In this document: positions 21,149 through 33,362 of the stretch, one piece after another
Layout: every line of letters starts with the position of its first letter
Position numbering within the stretch: position 1 is the first letter of the stretch
NCBI GenBank assembly: GCA_030549205.1
Contig: JAUKTV010000009.1
Coordinates: 1,116,001-1,180,000, forward strand
Origin: Apiosordaria backusii
Lineage: Eukaryota > Ascomycota > Sordariomycetes > Sordariales > Lasiosphaeriaceae
Length of the DNA stretch: 64,000 nt
Direction of reading: 5' to 3'
The notes under the pieces: generated by a model
What the model saw: only the letters and a program-made list of their open reading frames with translations
Databases searched by the model: none
Told to the model about the DNA's origin: nothing
Translations under genes and position numbers: made by a program

Positions 21149-23729
21149 AGCGCTGCGGTCGGTTCGTCGGAGGGAGGGAGAGAGGGGAGAGGGAGGGAGG
21201 AGGAGGAAAGGAAAGAGGAAGAGTCGGTGTCGGAGTGTCGGTATCAGTAGGTAGATGTCGCACGCAAACACGGCAGAAAGAGGGAGAGTGGGGGTGTTTT
21301 GCAAGGCGTGCAAAGGCAAGCAAAAACTACAAAAAAAGAAAAAATAGAAGCGGTTTCCATCCCCCCGTTGAGAATGGCGAGCCGGCCCTGTTGCTACAAC
21401 TCTGCTGGGTGCATGGACGATGGAAAATTGGAGACATTGGAGACGTCCGGGACTTCGCGCATGCCCGGCCAGCAGATCCCGGGAAGACGACCCCGACTTC
21501 CAGCAGCGAGTTGTTAGTTCGTTAATGCGGCACTGGCAGCCATTTTTTAGTGGGCGACGGCGCTGAAGGACCCGTTATGGCCAATGGCTACCGCGAGAAA
21601 CACCCCACTCTCGATATTTCCATCGATGGATTTTGTTTCGGCACTCAGGCACCGCCGTTAGCGGGCTGCCACCACCTGGCGGGCATTGGTTTTTCACTAT
21701 ATTTTCAAGCCGCTAAAGATTCGGGCAACAGTGAGGCGTTTACCTAAGCTGAGCTCACCTCTGCTGAGGTGACGACTTACATCAGGATCTCGATTCGACA
21801 CAGCTTGCTCCCCGTCCTTGAAGCAAGCCTGCCCAACGGGAATAAAAGATCTGCCGCCAACTTCCCGTCTGGGATCAGGCATGAAGCAGAGATCTGGTAT
21901 CTTACTAAGGTACATCGACGAATGCTGTACTCCTTATGCAGTCTTCAACAAGATAGCTCTTGTCCAACCTACCTTACTCAACATCGTTCTCTGTCCTATT
22001 ATTCCCACTCTGACTCTATCGCGTCATTTGATGGAGCCAACAATCACGCCTCTTTCGAAACAGCGAAACAGCAGCCTCCGTCCTGGTTGTGGCCCGTCGA
22101 TCAGTCGTGTTGGCCGTCTCCATGTTATACCCGAATGTTGTTAGTGGTCTATATGTCCAATCCTAATAGCCAACGGCCGCCAAACAAGCGTCTTACTCGG
22201 CAAAAAGAAAGAAACGAGGTTAGCGTGGGGTTTCTGAACCTCATGATCATAGCCCTAAGAAGCGTGAGTGCATAAGTTTAGTGACTTGAACTTCGTCACC
22301 AACACAAATCAAGGTACAACTTGGTGAGGTAACATGAAAGTCATATCGAAGCTTCCGACATACACCTCCCCACTCAGCTTAGAAAATTTGTAAAGCCTCG
22401 GCTCTTCTGTTCGTATCGCGGCGCAAAATTGACCGAATTGATTGCCTCGCCTCGGTGAGACCGATTTATCCCTGACACAGTAAGCAAAGACACTGGAAGA
22501 TCATGATTGTTTAGGCATCCCGAATTGTAGTTATCAGAGGAATAGTTTCGTACGGAAGAAACCACAGGACTGGATCTCGCACGGGATCAGCTCTTAACCG
22601 CCAATATATTGAATAGCCTATTCCCCGTTAGACAGCGGAACCAGCGCCGGCAGGCTGGTCAGGTGCCGCCCCTCCACAACAAGTCTGTTCCCAACAATCC
22701 TCCACGCGTTGAACGCGGCTGCGCCGTTGAATTACTTACCTAAGTCATACAAAGTATTATTCAGGAACGTGTCTTTTGAGTCTTTAAGAAGTCAATGGAC
22801 AGTACGGAGTAAACAGACAGACTCACATGCAAGAGTTGTCGAAACCTCCTATCTGGGATCCATATCATACTGATGAACCCTGCTGGACGTTGCATCGTTT
22901 TCCAGCGAGTTGAATGTCGGCCATGACATCAGCGAGGGGGGTTTTGCAGTGGTTAATGGGGCGCAAGGGTCCTAATTTCCGGGGTGGCCATCAGTGGGAA
23001 CACATGTGATACTCGGTCGTTGGTGCGAGATTTGGTGGTCCACAAGGTACCTCGCTTGTAGGCCGGTCAAGAACGGGTGAGCGCTGGGGGCTTGGGGCGG
23101 GCGCCGGGGATTGTTGAGGGCTTGAGGGCCTCGTGATTGTCTACCTGGGCTACCCTCTTGTCCTGGCCGACTTTTGTTTCGTGAACCGCCTCGCATTTCT
23201 GCGACGACGTTGACCCTTTTCTCTCTTTGGTCCTCAAAAACTTCGTAGTCGTCAGGTGCCCAGCGCCTAGGCCCAATTTCTGCCTCTGTGCTACCAGCAA
23301 CCTACCCGACTTTACCCCTCTGCTTTAAGCTCAAAACTTTCTGTCAGTCCGGCCACTGGATCGCATACAATTGTGCGCCAGCCCGTCATTCTAGCCTCAA
23401 CTTCTCCCCCTATCGTCATTCCATCCTGCATTCCGACACCTCTACCGTTCGGCCAGGCACCGCAAGAATTCCAGTGTTCCAGAGCTCCCGCATATCGGAC
23501 TCAACCCGTCTAGACCCGGCGATTCGAGGCCCGTATCTCGCGTGCCGTCCTGCGTCTGGACCATCACCAGTTCAGCTCAGCTCCAGCTGACTTTTTGTTT
23601 GCCTTATTCTTTGTCCATACCAAACCACCGCCGACAGCCTCCGTTACAACAGCGACCGTCGCGCTTGTACATATATAGTCCTGTGGGAAGCGACAGCACT
23701 GCCGGCACAGCTTCGGTAGCCTAGACACC
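21149..23729. other. divergent promoter region, FN3 protein / PAH1
   Basis: About 2.6 kb between divergent starts. An inverted repeat TCACCTC...GAGGTGA lies near 21757-21772. Minus-strand 22620-22735 translates for about 37 codons without a stop (FNGAAAFNAWRIVGNRLVVE), possibly a gene relic. The 450 nt before 23730 are CT-rich, likely the PAH1 leader. Confidence 0.6.
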
Positions 23730-26246
23730 ATGCAGTACGTAAGGAACCTGAGCGACTCTGTCTCGACAGCATGGAACTCGATCAACCCCGCGACATTGAG
23801 CGGCGCCATCGACGTAATAGTCGTTGAGCAAGAAGACGGATCACTCCTCTGCTCCCCCTTTCATGTACGCTTCGGCAAGTTCTCGCTCTTGCGCCCATAC
23901 GAGAAGAAGGTCGAGTTCAAGGTCAATGGAAAGAAGCAGCCATACTCGATGAAGCTGGGAGAAGGAGGCGAAGCCTTTTTTGTATTCGAGACTACCGACA
24001 CCATTCCACAGAGCCTTCAGACGTCGCCGCTCGTCTCCCCAGCCTCCAGCCCACCTCTGAGCCCCCAACAAACAGGTCTCGGGGAGCCTGACACCCTAGA
24101 TCTGAACGATTCCAAGGCGCGGTCAGCGAGCTTTAGCCGACCACCACTGACCGTGCTTCCGAACCAGAGAGATGGTGAGTTACGCTTCGGGCACCTAAGC
24201 TTTCTACTGTAGCTAACACCTGCAGGCCTCATCACGCCGCGATCAGCTTCACCAGAACTCGGGAAAGCCGGGACCTCTGTTGGCGACTGGTCTCCGCCAC
24301 GCCCTCATAGCGATGATGTCTTGCGGATGACAGCCAGGAGGGCACCGAGTGAAGATTCGGATGATGCTGAAAATCCCAGATACTCCGACCGTTCCCACAG
24401 CCCGCCGCCTCTTTCGGCATCCGAAGCTCTGCAAAGAGCCATGAATCTCTCCAGGGAGCTCGCTGCCGTCAATATCCGGACTCATATCACCGAAACTGGA
24501 GACCTGATGCTTGACATGAGTAATTTCAAGAACAATGAAGAAGATGCGATCAAGACGGAAATTCTTGCTCGCAAGGTTCTTTCGGAGGAGCTCGACGGCA
24601 ACTACGACATTGGTGCTCTGTTTGGTGTGGATGAGCGCGGAAACCTGTGGATCTATGGCAGCGAGGAGGCCAAGGCTGCGGCCATGAAGAAAGCCATGGA
24701 GTCGACCCTCCGCAACGATAACGGCATTGTTATGGATGCGGCTTCTGATCCTGGCTACCAGAGCGACAGCAGCGATGTCACAGCTTCACCCAGTGTACCG
24801 AGCCACAGGCGCGCCGATTCAGACCTTGGTCAGATGTCCATCCAAACACCTCCTAGCTCTCCCGGCTCCTCAGCCGCCGGTGATCCGAACCGCAACTATG
24901 CCAAAACCTTGCGGTTGACCAGCGACCAGCTCAAGGCTTTGAACCTAAAGCAGGGTGAGAACTCGATGAGCTTCACCGTGAACCGAGCGACCTGTTCGGC
25001 CTACATGTACCTCTGGAAGTACGAGGTGCCAGTCGTCATCTCTGACATCGACGGCACGATCACCAAATCGGACGCCCTGGGCCACGTGCTCAACATGATC
25101 GGGCGAGACTGGACCCATGCCGGCGTGGCCAAGCTCTACAGCGACATCGTCGCCAACGGGTACAACATCATGTACCTCACCAGTCGCTCCGTCGGTCAAG
25201 CCGACACCACCAGAGCCTACCTGGCCGGTATCGTCCAGGACGGATACAAACTCCCCCGCGGCCCAACCATCTTGTCGCCCGACAGAACCATGGCCGCCCT
25301 CCGCCGCGAGATTTACCTCCGCAAGCCTCACATCTTCAAGATGTCCACCCTGCGTGATATTCGCAGTCTCTACGGCCCGGACCGCAAGCCATTCTACGCC
25401 GGCTTTGGCAACCGGTTCACAGATCAAATCTCGTATCGCACGGTGGATGTCCCGAGGACAAGGATCTTTACCATCAACTCCAACGCCGAGGTCTCGCTCG
25501 ATCTGCTCAGTCTTAACAAGATGAAGCTTAGTTATGTTAACATGACGGAAGTGGTAGACCACTACTTTCCCCCCGTCAGCACGCTCGTAAAAGGCGGAGG
25601 GGAGGAGTATACGGATTTTACGTATTGGAGGGACACGCCGCTGGAGCTGGATGAGTTTTCGGCTAGTGATACCGAGGGTGAGGATGACCAGGACGACGAA
25701 GAAGAGGAAGAGGACGAAGAAATTGATGATGAAGACGAAGAGTATGAAGATGAGGACGAGGAGGAGGAGGTGGGTGAGGGGATGGGGGATAGTTATATCT
25801 CAAGGGATTCGTACGGGGAGGATCTCGGGGAGAGTTATGATGAGGATAGGATGATGAGGAGCGCGCTGGAGGAGAGGGGACGGGAGGAGGAGGAGGATTT
25901 GGAGGAGGAGTTTCAGGAGGCGATGGATGAGGAGTTGAATAGAAGGGATGATGGGGATGATGGGGATGATGGGGATGATGAGGAGGAGGAGGAGGAGGAG
26001 CAGGTGGAGACGCCGACTGAGAGGAGTGAGGAGAAGAAGAGGGAGGTTGAGGAGGAGAAGGTTGAGGAGACGGTTGAGGTTGAGGTTGAGGAGGAGAAGA
26101 AGGTCGAGGAGAAGGCTGATAAGAAAGAGAAGGAGAAAGAGAAGGTGGTTGTGCCGGATACTAATGCGGAGATTATCACTGGGATTAAGGACCTTCATGT
26201 TGAGGCTGAGGCTAAGGCTAAGGCTGAGGCTGAGACTGAAAAGTAG
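23730..26246 (+). CDS. PAH1: PAH1/lipin-type phosphatidate phosphatase
   Basis: Two exons, 23730-24174 and 24226-26246, give 821 residues; the 51-nt intron has donor GTGAGT, branch GCTAAC and acceptor TGCAG. The N-LIP domain is at the start (MQYVRNLSDSVSTAWNSINP, GAIDVIVVEQEDGSL, VRFGKFSLL). The haloacid-dehalogenase-type catalytic region begins near residue 405 (YLWKYEVPVVISDIDGTITK); DIDGT near residue 421 supplies the DxDxT nucleophile of magnesium-dependent phosphatidate phosphatases, followed by GYNIMYLTSRSVGQADTTR and FYAGFGNRFTDQISY. Lipins dephosphorylate phosphatidate to diacylglycerol and act on ER and nuclear membrane and lipid droplets. The last 230 residues are extremely acidic and repetitive, including a (GAT)GGG-type repeat. 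The Ser/Pro-rich middle probably carries phosphorylation sites, as in yeast PAH1. Confidence 0.96.
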
Positions 26247-26984
26247 TAAACTGCTGTTTTTGGACAGGTTTGATGTGGGTTGGTTGGTTGCGTTTCAACA
26301 AGCAACAGGACTGGTTTGATGTGTGTCTCTCTCTGCAAAAGCATATAGAGCAAGAAGAGGAGTGGTGGATTGTTTCTTGGTAAGATAGACTCTTGTTTGG
26401 AGTGTTTTTTGGTCTTTCTTGGAAGGGAGGGGCTTCTTTTTTACCGCATGTTGCATAGCGCGGCGTTTTTTTCTCAGTTTTAGGGTACATTACAACTTTG
26501 GTAGGCATCATCATTATCATCATTATCATTTTTGGTTTTGTAGTAATACATAAAGGTATACAATCAATCAATCATTGCATAGTCACGACATGGAGAAGTT
26601 CCAAGTTTGATTATGATGACATATAGTGATAGCGGTTTTCTTTTCCTTCCCGCTCTTGTGAAAATTATAATATACATGCAAATCACATGCCTGGACTCTC
26701 CCATTTTGAGCAGACATAAATAATATGATGCCCCCTTCGCCAAAACCCCAACGCCCATTTCCCAGCCCCTTGGAAGTTTTTCTTCTTCCTCATGAAAACG
26801 CCAAAGCTCCGAAAAAGTAAAATAACAAGCTTGTCGATCGAGATGCTTGTTTTGTATAAGCCAATTTCCTCGCGATCCATCCGTCCATCCATTATACTCC
26901 CCCTTGCTTGCCCCAAGCACAAGCCTTCTCCTCCTTGCTTTTGTGTTGTTCGTCTGTCGAGTCGAGTCGGAAGAAATTTCAAGC
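26247..26984. other. convergent 3' region, PAH1 / TAF9
   Basis: 738 nt between stops, AT-rich, with an ATCATTATC-type repeat near 26505-26530. Nothing gene-like. Confidence 0.6.
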
Positions 26985-27812
26985 CTAAGCCTCAGCCATC
27001 TCCTCATCCTCCTCCCCCCCATGATCATCCCCAAAAACATCCCCCATCGTCCCGCCCTCCACCCCATCCCCACCGACATCCTCCTCCTTTTCCGCATTAC
27101 TATTATTCTGCCCCCCTCCCAAAATCACATCCTCCATCTCCATATCCCCCTCCTCATCCTCCCCCTCACTCTCACTACTTTCCTCCAGCGCCTCCTGCCC
27201 CGCCCAAACATCCCTCAACCCCCACCCCGTGCCACTAAGCACAAACTTCTCCCCTGGTAATCTCAACCCCCATTCCGTCGGCGGGATCCTCGGCAGCGCG
27301 ACTTTATTGCGTTCCTTGGCCATATCCAAAAGCCAGTCTTTGCTGGCTCCGCCACCGCCGCCGGAGGAGCCGCCGCCGCGGAACTGGTAGGCTAGTCGGG
27401 AGGCGATGGCGAGCTGGACGGCGTTGGAGGTGATGGCTGCGTCGCCTACGTTTACGGGGGCTGCTCCCGAAGAGGCGGAGGGGCGGGAGCCGGCGTGGGA
27501 GGTGTAAGGGTCTGCGGAGAGCTGGAGGGCGTCTTGGAGGACGGAGGAGGTGTGACGGTAGGCGAAGTCGAGGAGGAGGAGGGGGACGCGGGGTTCGAAG
27601 GAGGTTACGCCTTGGGCTGTGAGGAGGAGTTCGATGGTGCGGGATTCGCGGGGGCGGGGGTGGAGGGGTTGGGGGTTGGGTGGGGTGGGAGGATACTGGT
27701 GGTTGAGAAGGGGGTTGGGATTGGGAGGGGTTGGTGAGGGTTTGGGAGGTTGATGATTGGGAGGGGGGCGCGGGGTGGTTGCCGTTTGTTTGGGGGGGGC
27801 TGTGGAGGCCAT
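26985..27812 (-). CDS. TAF9: TAF9, TFIID/SAGA histone-fold subunit
   Basis: Intronless, 275 residues, ATG at 27810-27812. After a Pro-rich N-terminus of about 55 residues comes the TAF9 histone-fold region: [40 protein letters not shown] and [15 protein letters not shown], then [17 protein letters not shown] and [23 protein letters not shown]9 pairs with TAF6 in TFIID and SAGA and acts in RNA polymerase II initiation and coactivation. The tail is acidic ([18 protein letters not shown]). It is divergently transcribed from the HIS4-type gene with 650 nt between starts, so the two may share promoter elements. Confidence 0.95.
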   Translation of the reverse strand: MASTAPPKQTATTPRPPPNHQPPKPSPTPPNPNPLLNHQYPPTPPNPQPLHPRPRESRTIELLLTAQGVTSFEPRVPLLLLDFAYRHTSSVLQDALQLSADPYTSHAGSRPSASSGAAPVNVGDAAITSNAVQLAIASRLAYQFRGGGSSGGGGGASKDWLLDMAKERNKVALPRIPPTEWGLRLPGEKFVLSGTGWGLRDVWAGQEALEESSESEGEDEEGDMEMEDVILGGGQNNSNAEKEEDVGGDGVEGGTMGDVFGDDHGGEEDEEMAEA

Positions 27813-28462
27813 TTTGAGGGCTGTCGACTCTAGATCGAGGCTGATGGTGGTTATTATGATGCTGATGGTGGGTGTGCGGGTTATAGATGGTTGATTGATG
27901 CGCGCGGGGGTTGTTGAAGTCGCGATGGTTGTGAGAGGATTATTCGCGACAGAAAATCGGCGGTGGTCTGGCTGGGGTTGTGGAAGAGAGAACTTCGACG
28001 GGAGCTTAATGGAATCGCGAATTGTCGCGACAGCTTGCTGCTCTCAATGCGGTTCGCTGGAGTAGTGCCAAGAATTAACCTGGGCCAAGGCTGAACAGTG
28101 AAATCGGAGGCTGCAATGATCCGCTGCCGCTGGCAAGAAACAGCACAGACCACAGCTTAATTCTGGCGTTGCAGCCGTTGCCCCCACCCTTCAAAAAAAA
28201 ATGTTCTGGAGGGACAAGGAACTGGCCACTACGTAATGGAGGGGTGGTGGGATGTTTTACCCCACCATCAATCATGGCTTGGGACTGGATCCGATGCAGG
28301 AGCGAGTCGGGAACTGGCCATTTGATAATTGGTTTTACGATTAGAGTCATACCGTAGTCCCCCTCTGACACTACTTCAGAGCCTCACAGTGTTCCGTCCC
28401 ATACATCATAACGACAACATACACACCCACGTGTAGTCGTCACACTGACAACAGTTCACAAA
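27813..28462. other. divergent promoter, TAF9 / HIS4
   Basis: 650 nt between the two ATGs. It contains a Gcn4/CPC1-type site at 28344-28349, reported separately. No gene. Confidence 0.7.
28343..28350 (-). promoter_or_regulatory. candidate Gcn4/CPC1 (general amino acid control) site
   Basis: The minus strand reads ATGACTCTA, with the TGACTC core of the Gcn4/CPC1 consensus, about 115 nt upstream of the histidine gene's ATG. Histidine genes in yeast and Neurospora are classic targets of this control, so position and gene fit. A six-base core occurs often by chance, so this is a candidate only. Confidence 0.45.
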
Positions 28463-31125
28463 ATGGAGTCGACGCTGCCTCTGCCGTTCCTCATCAGCGT
28501 CAATGTCCCGCCGGGGCTCGGAGGAGAAAAGGAGGGGCTCAACCGCGAGGAAGTCTCATGTCTTGGGACAGTCTTCTTCAACGTGACCCCGCAGACCTAT
28601 GAGAAGATCTTTCGCTTTCTCGGCCGCCACAACACCGAATTCCAACCCTTTTTCGATGTGACACAGCTCGAGTCCCGCGATGATATCGTCACCCTACTCG
28701 ACGCCGGTGCCCGCAAGGTGTTTGTCCGCCCTGAACAGCTTCCTGATTTCGCCGAGTTTGGCTCCCGAGTAGCCCCTGTTGTGTCTGGCGCCAACCCGGC
28801 GCAATTGGCTTCTGCCACCGAGCACGGTCTCCTGGTTTCCGAGTTCGATATCACCGCCGCCGAGACTTCGCAGTTTATCGAGGAGGCAAAGTCAAAGAAG
28901 ATCACTTCTTTCTTCGTCAAGCCCGTTGCTGGCGCCGACCTCGAAAAGTTCATTGGAGTTGCGGCGCAATGTGGCGCGATTCCTATTCTTCCCTCGACAG
29001 GTATCACCAGCAAGGAGCAAGCTGGAAAGCTTGCGGTTCCCAAAGTTCTTGCCGCTTCCTGGAAGTCAGACCGTGCCGATGGCCTGATTCCCACCATGGT
29101 GGTGGATGAGCATGGCACTGCTCTTGGATTGGTGTACAGCAGCGAGGAGAGCGTTGGTGAGGCCCTCAGGACTCAGACTGGTGTTTACCAGAGCAGAAAG
29201 CGTGGGTTGTGGTACAAGGGTGCTTCCTCTGGGGATACCCAGGAGCTTATCCGGATATCTCTGGATTGCGACAATGATGCGCTCAAATTTGTGGTGCGGC
29301 AAAAGGGCCGGTTCTGCCACTTGGAGCAGTCCGGCTGCTTCGGCAATCTGAAGGGTATCAAGAAGCTGGAGCAAACTCTGGTCGCAAGGAAACAGTCCGC
29401 GCCAGAAGGCTCATATACTGCTCGTCTCTTTTCTGATGAGAAGCTGCTGAGAGCCAAGATCATGGAGGAGGCGGAAGAGCTCTGTGATGCCAAGACTGCT
29501 GAGGAGGTTGCTTTTGAGGCCGCCGATCTCATCTACTTTGCTATGACCAGAGTTGTGGCTGCTGGTGTGTCTCTTTCTGACGTGGAGAAGAGCCTCGATG
29601 CCAAGAGCTTCAAGGTGAAGAGGAGAAAGGGTGATGCCAAGGGCAAGTGGGCTGAAAAGGAGGGTATCAAGACAGAGACCAACGGAGCGGCGCCATCAGC
29701 ACCGGCTCCAGTAAAGGAGGAGCCCAAGAAGGAGGACGAAAGGATCGCAATGAAGACCTTGGACGTGTCCGAAGTTACAACAGAACAGCTCGATGCGGCC
29801 CTGAAAAGGCCATCACAAAAGTCGGCGGATGCCATCATGAAGATCATCGTGCCAATCATCGACGACGTGCGGAAGAATGGCGACAAGGCGCTCCTCTCAT
29901 ACACTCACAAGTTCGAAAGAGCGACGTCGTTGACCTCTCCTGTTCTCAAGGCGCCATTCCCTGAGTCCATGATGCAGCTTCCCGAGGAAACCATCAAGGC
30001 CATCGACGTGTCATTCGAGAACATCAAGAAGTTCCACGCCGCCCAAAAAGACGAGAAGCCGTTGCAGGTCGAGACCATGCCCGGTGTCGTTTGCAGCCGT
30101 TTCTCCCGCCCTATCGAAGCCGTTGGTCTTTACGTGCCCGGCGGTACCGCCGTTCTCCCTAGCACCGCGCTGATGCTTGGTGTCCCGGCCATGGTAGCGG
30201 GCTGCCAAAAAATGGTTATTGCGTCGCCACCTCGTGCTGACGGAAGCATCACCCCTGAGATCGTCTACGTCGCCCACAAGGTCGGCGCTGAGTCGATTGT
30301 CCTCGCTGGCGGTGCTCAGGCCGTTGCCGCCATGGCTTATGGTACTGAAAGTGTGACCAAGGTCGACAAGATTCTCGGCCCTGGCAACCAGTTCGTAACC
30401 GCTGCCAAGATGTATGTCAGCAATGATACCAACGCCGGTGTTGGCATCGACATGCCTGCTGGTCCCTCCGAGGTTTTGGTCGTCGCAGACAAGGGCGCCA
30501 ACCCAGCGTTTGTTGCCTCTGATCTCCTTTCTCAGGCCGAGCACGGCATCGACAGCCAGGTCATTCTCATTGCTATTGACCTGACCGATGCCGAGCTGGC
30601 TGCTATCGAGGATGAAGTCCACAACCAGGCCATGGCCCTGCCCCGTGTAGACATCGTCCGTGGTTCGATCGCTCACTCTCTGACTGTCAAGGTCAAGACT
30701 GTGGAGGAGGCGATGGAGATCAGCAACAGATACGCGCCGGAGCACTTGATCCTTCAGATCAAGGACGCCGAGAAGGCGGTGGAGAAGGTGATGAATGCGG
30801 GTAGTGTGTTTATTGGGGAGTGGACTCCTGAGAGTGTGGGTGATTACTCTGCTGGTGTTAACCACTCGTTGCGTAAGTCTAATTTACTTGGTACTGTCTG
30901 TCTTGAATTTGATGCTGATTAGTGATTACAGCTACGTACGGCTTCGCCAAGCAATACTCTGGCGTCAACCTCGCCTCGTTTGTCAAGCACATTACTAGCT
31001 CTAACCTGACGGCTGAGGGTTTGAGGAACGTGGGAGGTGCGGTGATGCAGCTGGCTAAGGTGGAGGAGCTGGAGGCACACAGGAGGGCGGTGGAGATTCG
31101 GTTGGAGCATATGAATAAGGTTTGA
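28463..31125 (+). CDS. HIS4: trifunctional histidine biosynthesis enzyme (HIS4 / his-3 type)
   Basis: Two exons, 28463-30872 and 30932-31125, give 867 residues, close to Neurospora his-3. The 59-nt intron (GTAAGT...TTACAG) splices as VNHSLPTYGFAKQYSGV. An N-terminal region (1-230) precedes a phosphoribosyl-AMP cyclohydrolase domain (RKRGLWYKGASSGDTQELIR, SLDCDNDALKFVVRQKGRFC), a phosphoribosyl-ATP pyrophosphohydrolase domain (KIMEEAEELCDAKTAEEVAF, EAADLIYFAMTRVVAAGVSL) and histidinol dehydrogenase (from about residue 430: PIEAVGLYVPGGTAVLPSTA, VDKILGPGNQFVTAAK, DMPAGPSEVLVVAD, SDLLSQAEHGIDSQVIL). It performs steps 2, 3, 9 and 10 of histidine synthesis in the cytosol. All domains look intact. 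A Lys/Ala/Pro-rich linker (about 390-425) joins the second and third domains. Confidence 0.97.
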
Positions 31126-33362
31126 ATGAGGGCATTTGGATATACAATACCATATTGTGCAAGCTAGTTGGCTGTTAGAAAGGAAATAGAAAGTGGTCGA
31201 AAGTTTCAAGTCAATGAAAAAGGAGGCAAGGTGTGGTGGTGGTGCCAAATCCGGGGTATACTTGGAGATGTGTGGGATCTGTAATGAATATCGGCTGTTT
31301 GATGGCCCGGCTAGCGTGGGTGGGTGAGATATGTGCAGGAGATGATCTGATGTTGGTTGGGCACGTCGGGGTAGGGTAGGGGTTTGGTGGGTTGGGTTGG
31401 GTCGATCTACGGGCTGCCTCCCGCTGTCTATCCCGTGTATCAAGTGTTTCGTTTCACGACCGCCGAATTGTGGTATATTCGGTGTGCCTCGACACATGGG
31501 ATGGATGGAGGATAGGGTCGGTGTTGTTGGTTACATAAGGGGTCGTTCGGGGATACAAAAAGGGCTGCTTTTTTGATTCTGGAAGGATATGCCTCTTTTT
31601 GTATGTGTGTAGCTGTATCATTCCTTTTTTGATGAAGGTTCGCCTGAGACAGAGTCACGAGAGTTTAAAGGGTCCAAAGGGTGGAATCTAGTCATTGCTG
31701 ATCATGGCAGTGGGTGGTTACCTTCCACTTTGAGTATGCAACCCAGCTCCCAGTTTCACTACAGAGAGATCCGCGTATTGCGTTTGCAAACCCTGAGTAT
31801 GGCTCCAAGAGTGAGTTGAGTATGCCTTACCTTCCACTACCTAAGATACATACACAAGCCAACAAAGCGAAATTGAAATTGAAACAACAATCCCAACATG
31901 TGTGTAAGTACATATGTAGTGTACGGAGAGGTGGTGGAAACTGAGACAGGTCACGCCCCATACCTGACCTGACCTGGTGGTTGGGGGTTGGCCAGCCTTT
32001 TTTTCTCCCTGATCATCACCACAGGGAAGAGGTCGAAAAATGTGGCCGAGGGTGCTGAACCAAGCGGGTAGATCGGCTCCGAGTACCTAAGGTAATCATG
32101 GTAGTAAAAGCTTTTCTGATGAGTGTCCACTGTCAAAGATTGTCAAATGTGCATGACACAACTATCAAATCTGAGAGCATGCATTCGGGTAAGGTAGTTG
32201 GCGGAATCCGAGTACACGTATCACGGACAGCGGGCAGTGCCGGCAGTGGGCAGTGGGCAGTGGGCAGTGTGGTTGAAAAATAGGTATTGATGGATGGATG
32301 ACGTGAAGTGAACTGACGGGAGTGTGTGGCATCCCTGTAAACTCTGGGGAGGGCGGGTGGCTTGATGCCAAGAAGAGGGACTCGTAATCTTTCCACGTGC
32401 TTTCCTAACATTCACAGTGGAAGAAGAATAGTGGAGTGCCATGTGCTGATTGGGGAATTGTTAGCTGGGAATGGCTGGGAGCCAAGGTAGTGAAAACGGG
32501 AAGCACACGCACCCGTCAACTGAAGATTATGGAACACTAAAAACGCTGCTGAAGAACTGGCCTGGTGAGAGGTTATGAGGTGGTGTTGGTACGAGATCAC
32601 CAAAGCCAAGCAATTCCGTGAGATGGGCGGGCAGCAGGGGGGGCGGGTTCGGCAGGTCAAGCCCGCGGTTGCATGGGACTTGAAACTGGTGCTACCATAC
32701 GAGAAGAAGGGGAATGCAGCTTGCAAATCAGGCTCTTGAGTCTCCCTCCTTCCTGTAATGAAGTGGGTGTATGCAGCCCAATCGGGGCCTCGGTACAAAA
32801 GCTGAACACACCAAAAGGCAGCCTCATCGATTTATTACTTCCTACCTTAATGGAGGGATATCATGCATGATACATTTGAGCTTTCTAAAGGGCGGGTCGT
32901 CTGGTCATTACAACGAGGCCGACTGACACAAGTCATCCCAAGTTGGTTGTTGCTCAAAGTAAGTAACCGGCCGAGACAGACAGCCAACTGAGTAACGGTC
33001 TTGGTGTTTCTTGGTATGAGCGTGGCAGAGATGATTGAAGGTTGAAAAAGGAAACCTGACCGTAGCCAAACAGTGCCTTGTCCATGCCCCGATCTACCCG
33101 CGCATAGCCACCATACCTAGCCCATGTTATTTCCACGGGACACGGCTGTGTGGTCCTCCCTTTGAACTTTAAACATCCCACCGCTACCGCCCCCTTGGGT
33201 ATCTCTCTTTTACTACTCTTTTGTTCATTTGCTTTTCTGGCTTAGCAATCTTTTTATATTTGCTTTGCTTCCATTTTCTAATTCTCACAATCGTTGGATC
33301 CTTTTTGTTACACTTTCTTATGGTTAACAATATTGTCAACCACGCTTCACAACAATACCAAC
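31126..33362. other. intergenic, HIS4 to lysophospholipase
   Basis: About 2.2 kb between tandem + genes. It includes a GGGCAGT minisatellite at 32231-32271 and a pyrimidine-rich leader from about 33180 to 33360. No supportable ORF. Confidence 0.6.
32231..32271. repeat. GGGCAGT minisatellite
   Basis: Five units of GGGCAGT or GGCAGT lie in direct tandem, in non-coding DNA between the histidine and lysophospholipase genes. Confidence 0.85.

Noticed and set aside
21769..22275. 168-aa plus-strand ORF in the FN3/PAH1 divergent region
   Set aside because: No conserved-looking segments, biased start, and no splice or domain support.
22374..22740. Minus-strand coding-like stretch FNGAAAFNAWRIVGNRLVVE and neighbouring ORF
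   Set aside because: Too short, with stops after 37 codons and no family I can name. Possibly a decayed gene end.
24945..25562. 205-aa minus-strand ORF inside PAH1
   Set aside because: It is an antisense shadow of the conserved catalytic region; its sequence has no family features.
30011..30865. 284-aa minus-strand ORF inside the histidinol dehydrogenase region
   Set aside because: Antisense shadow of a highly conserved, GC-biased coding region.
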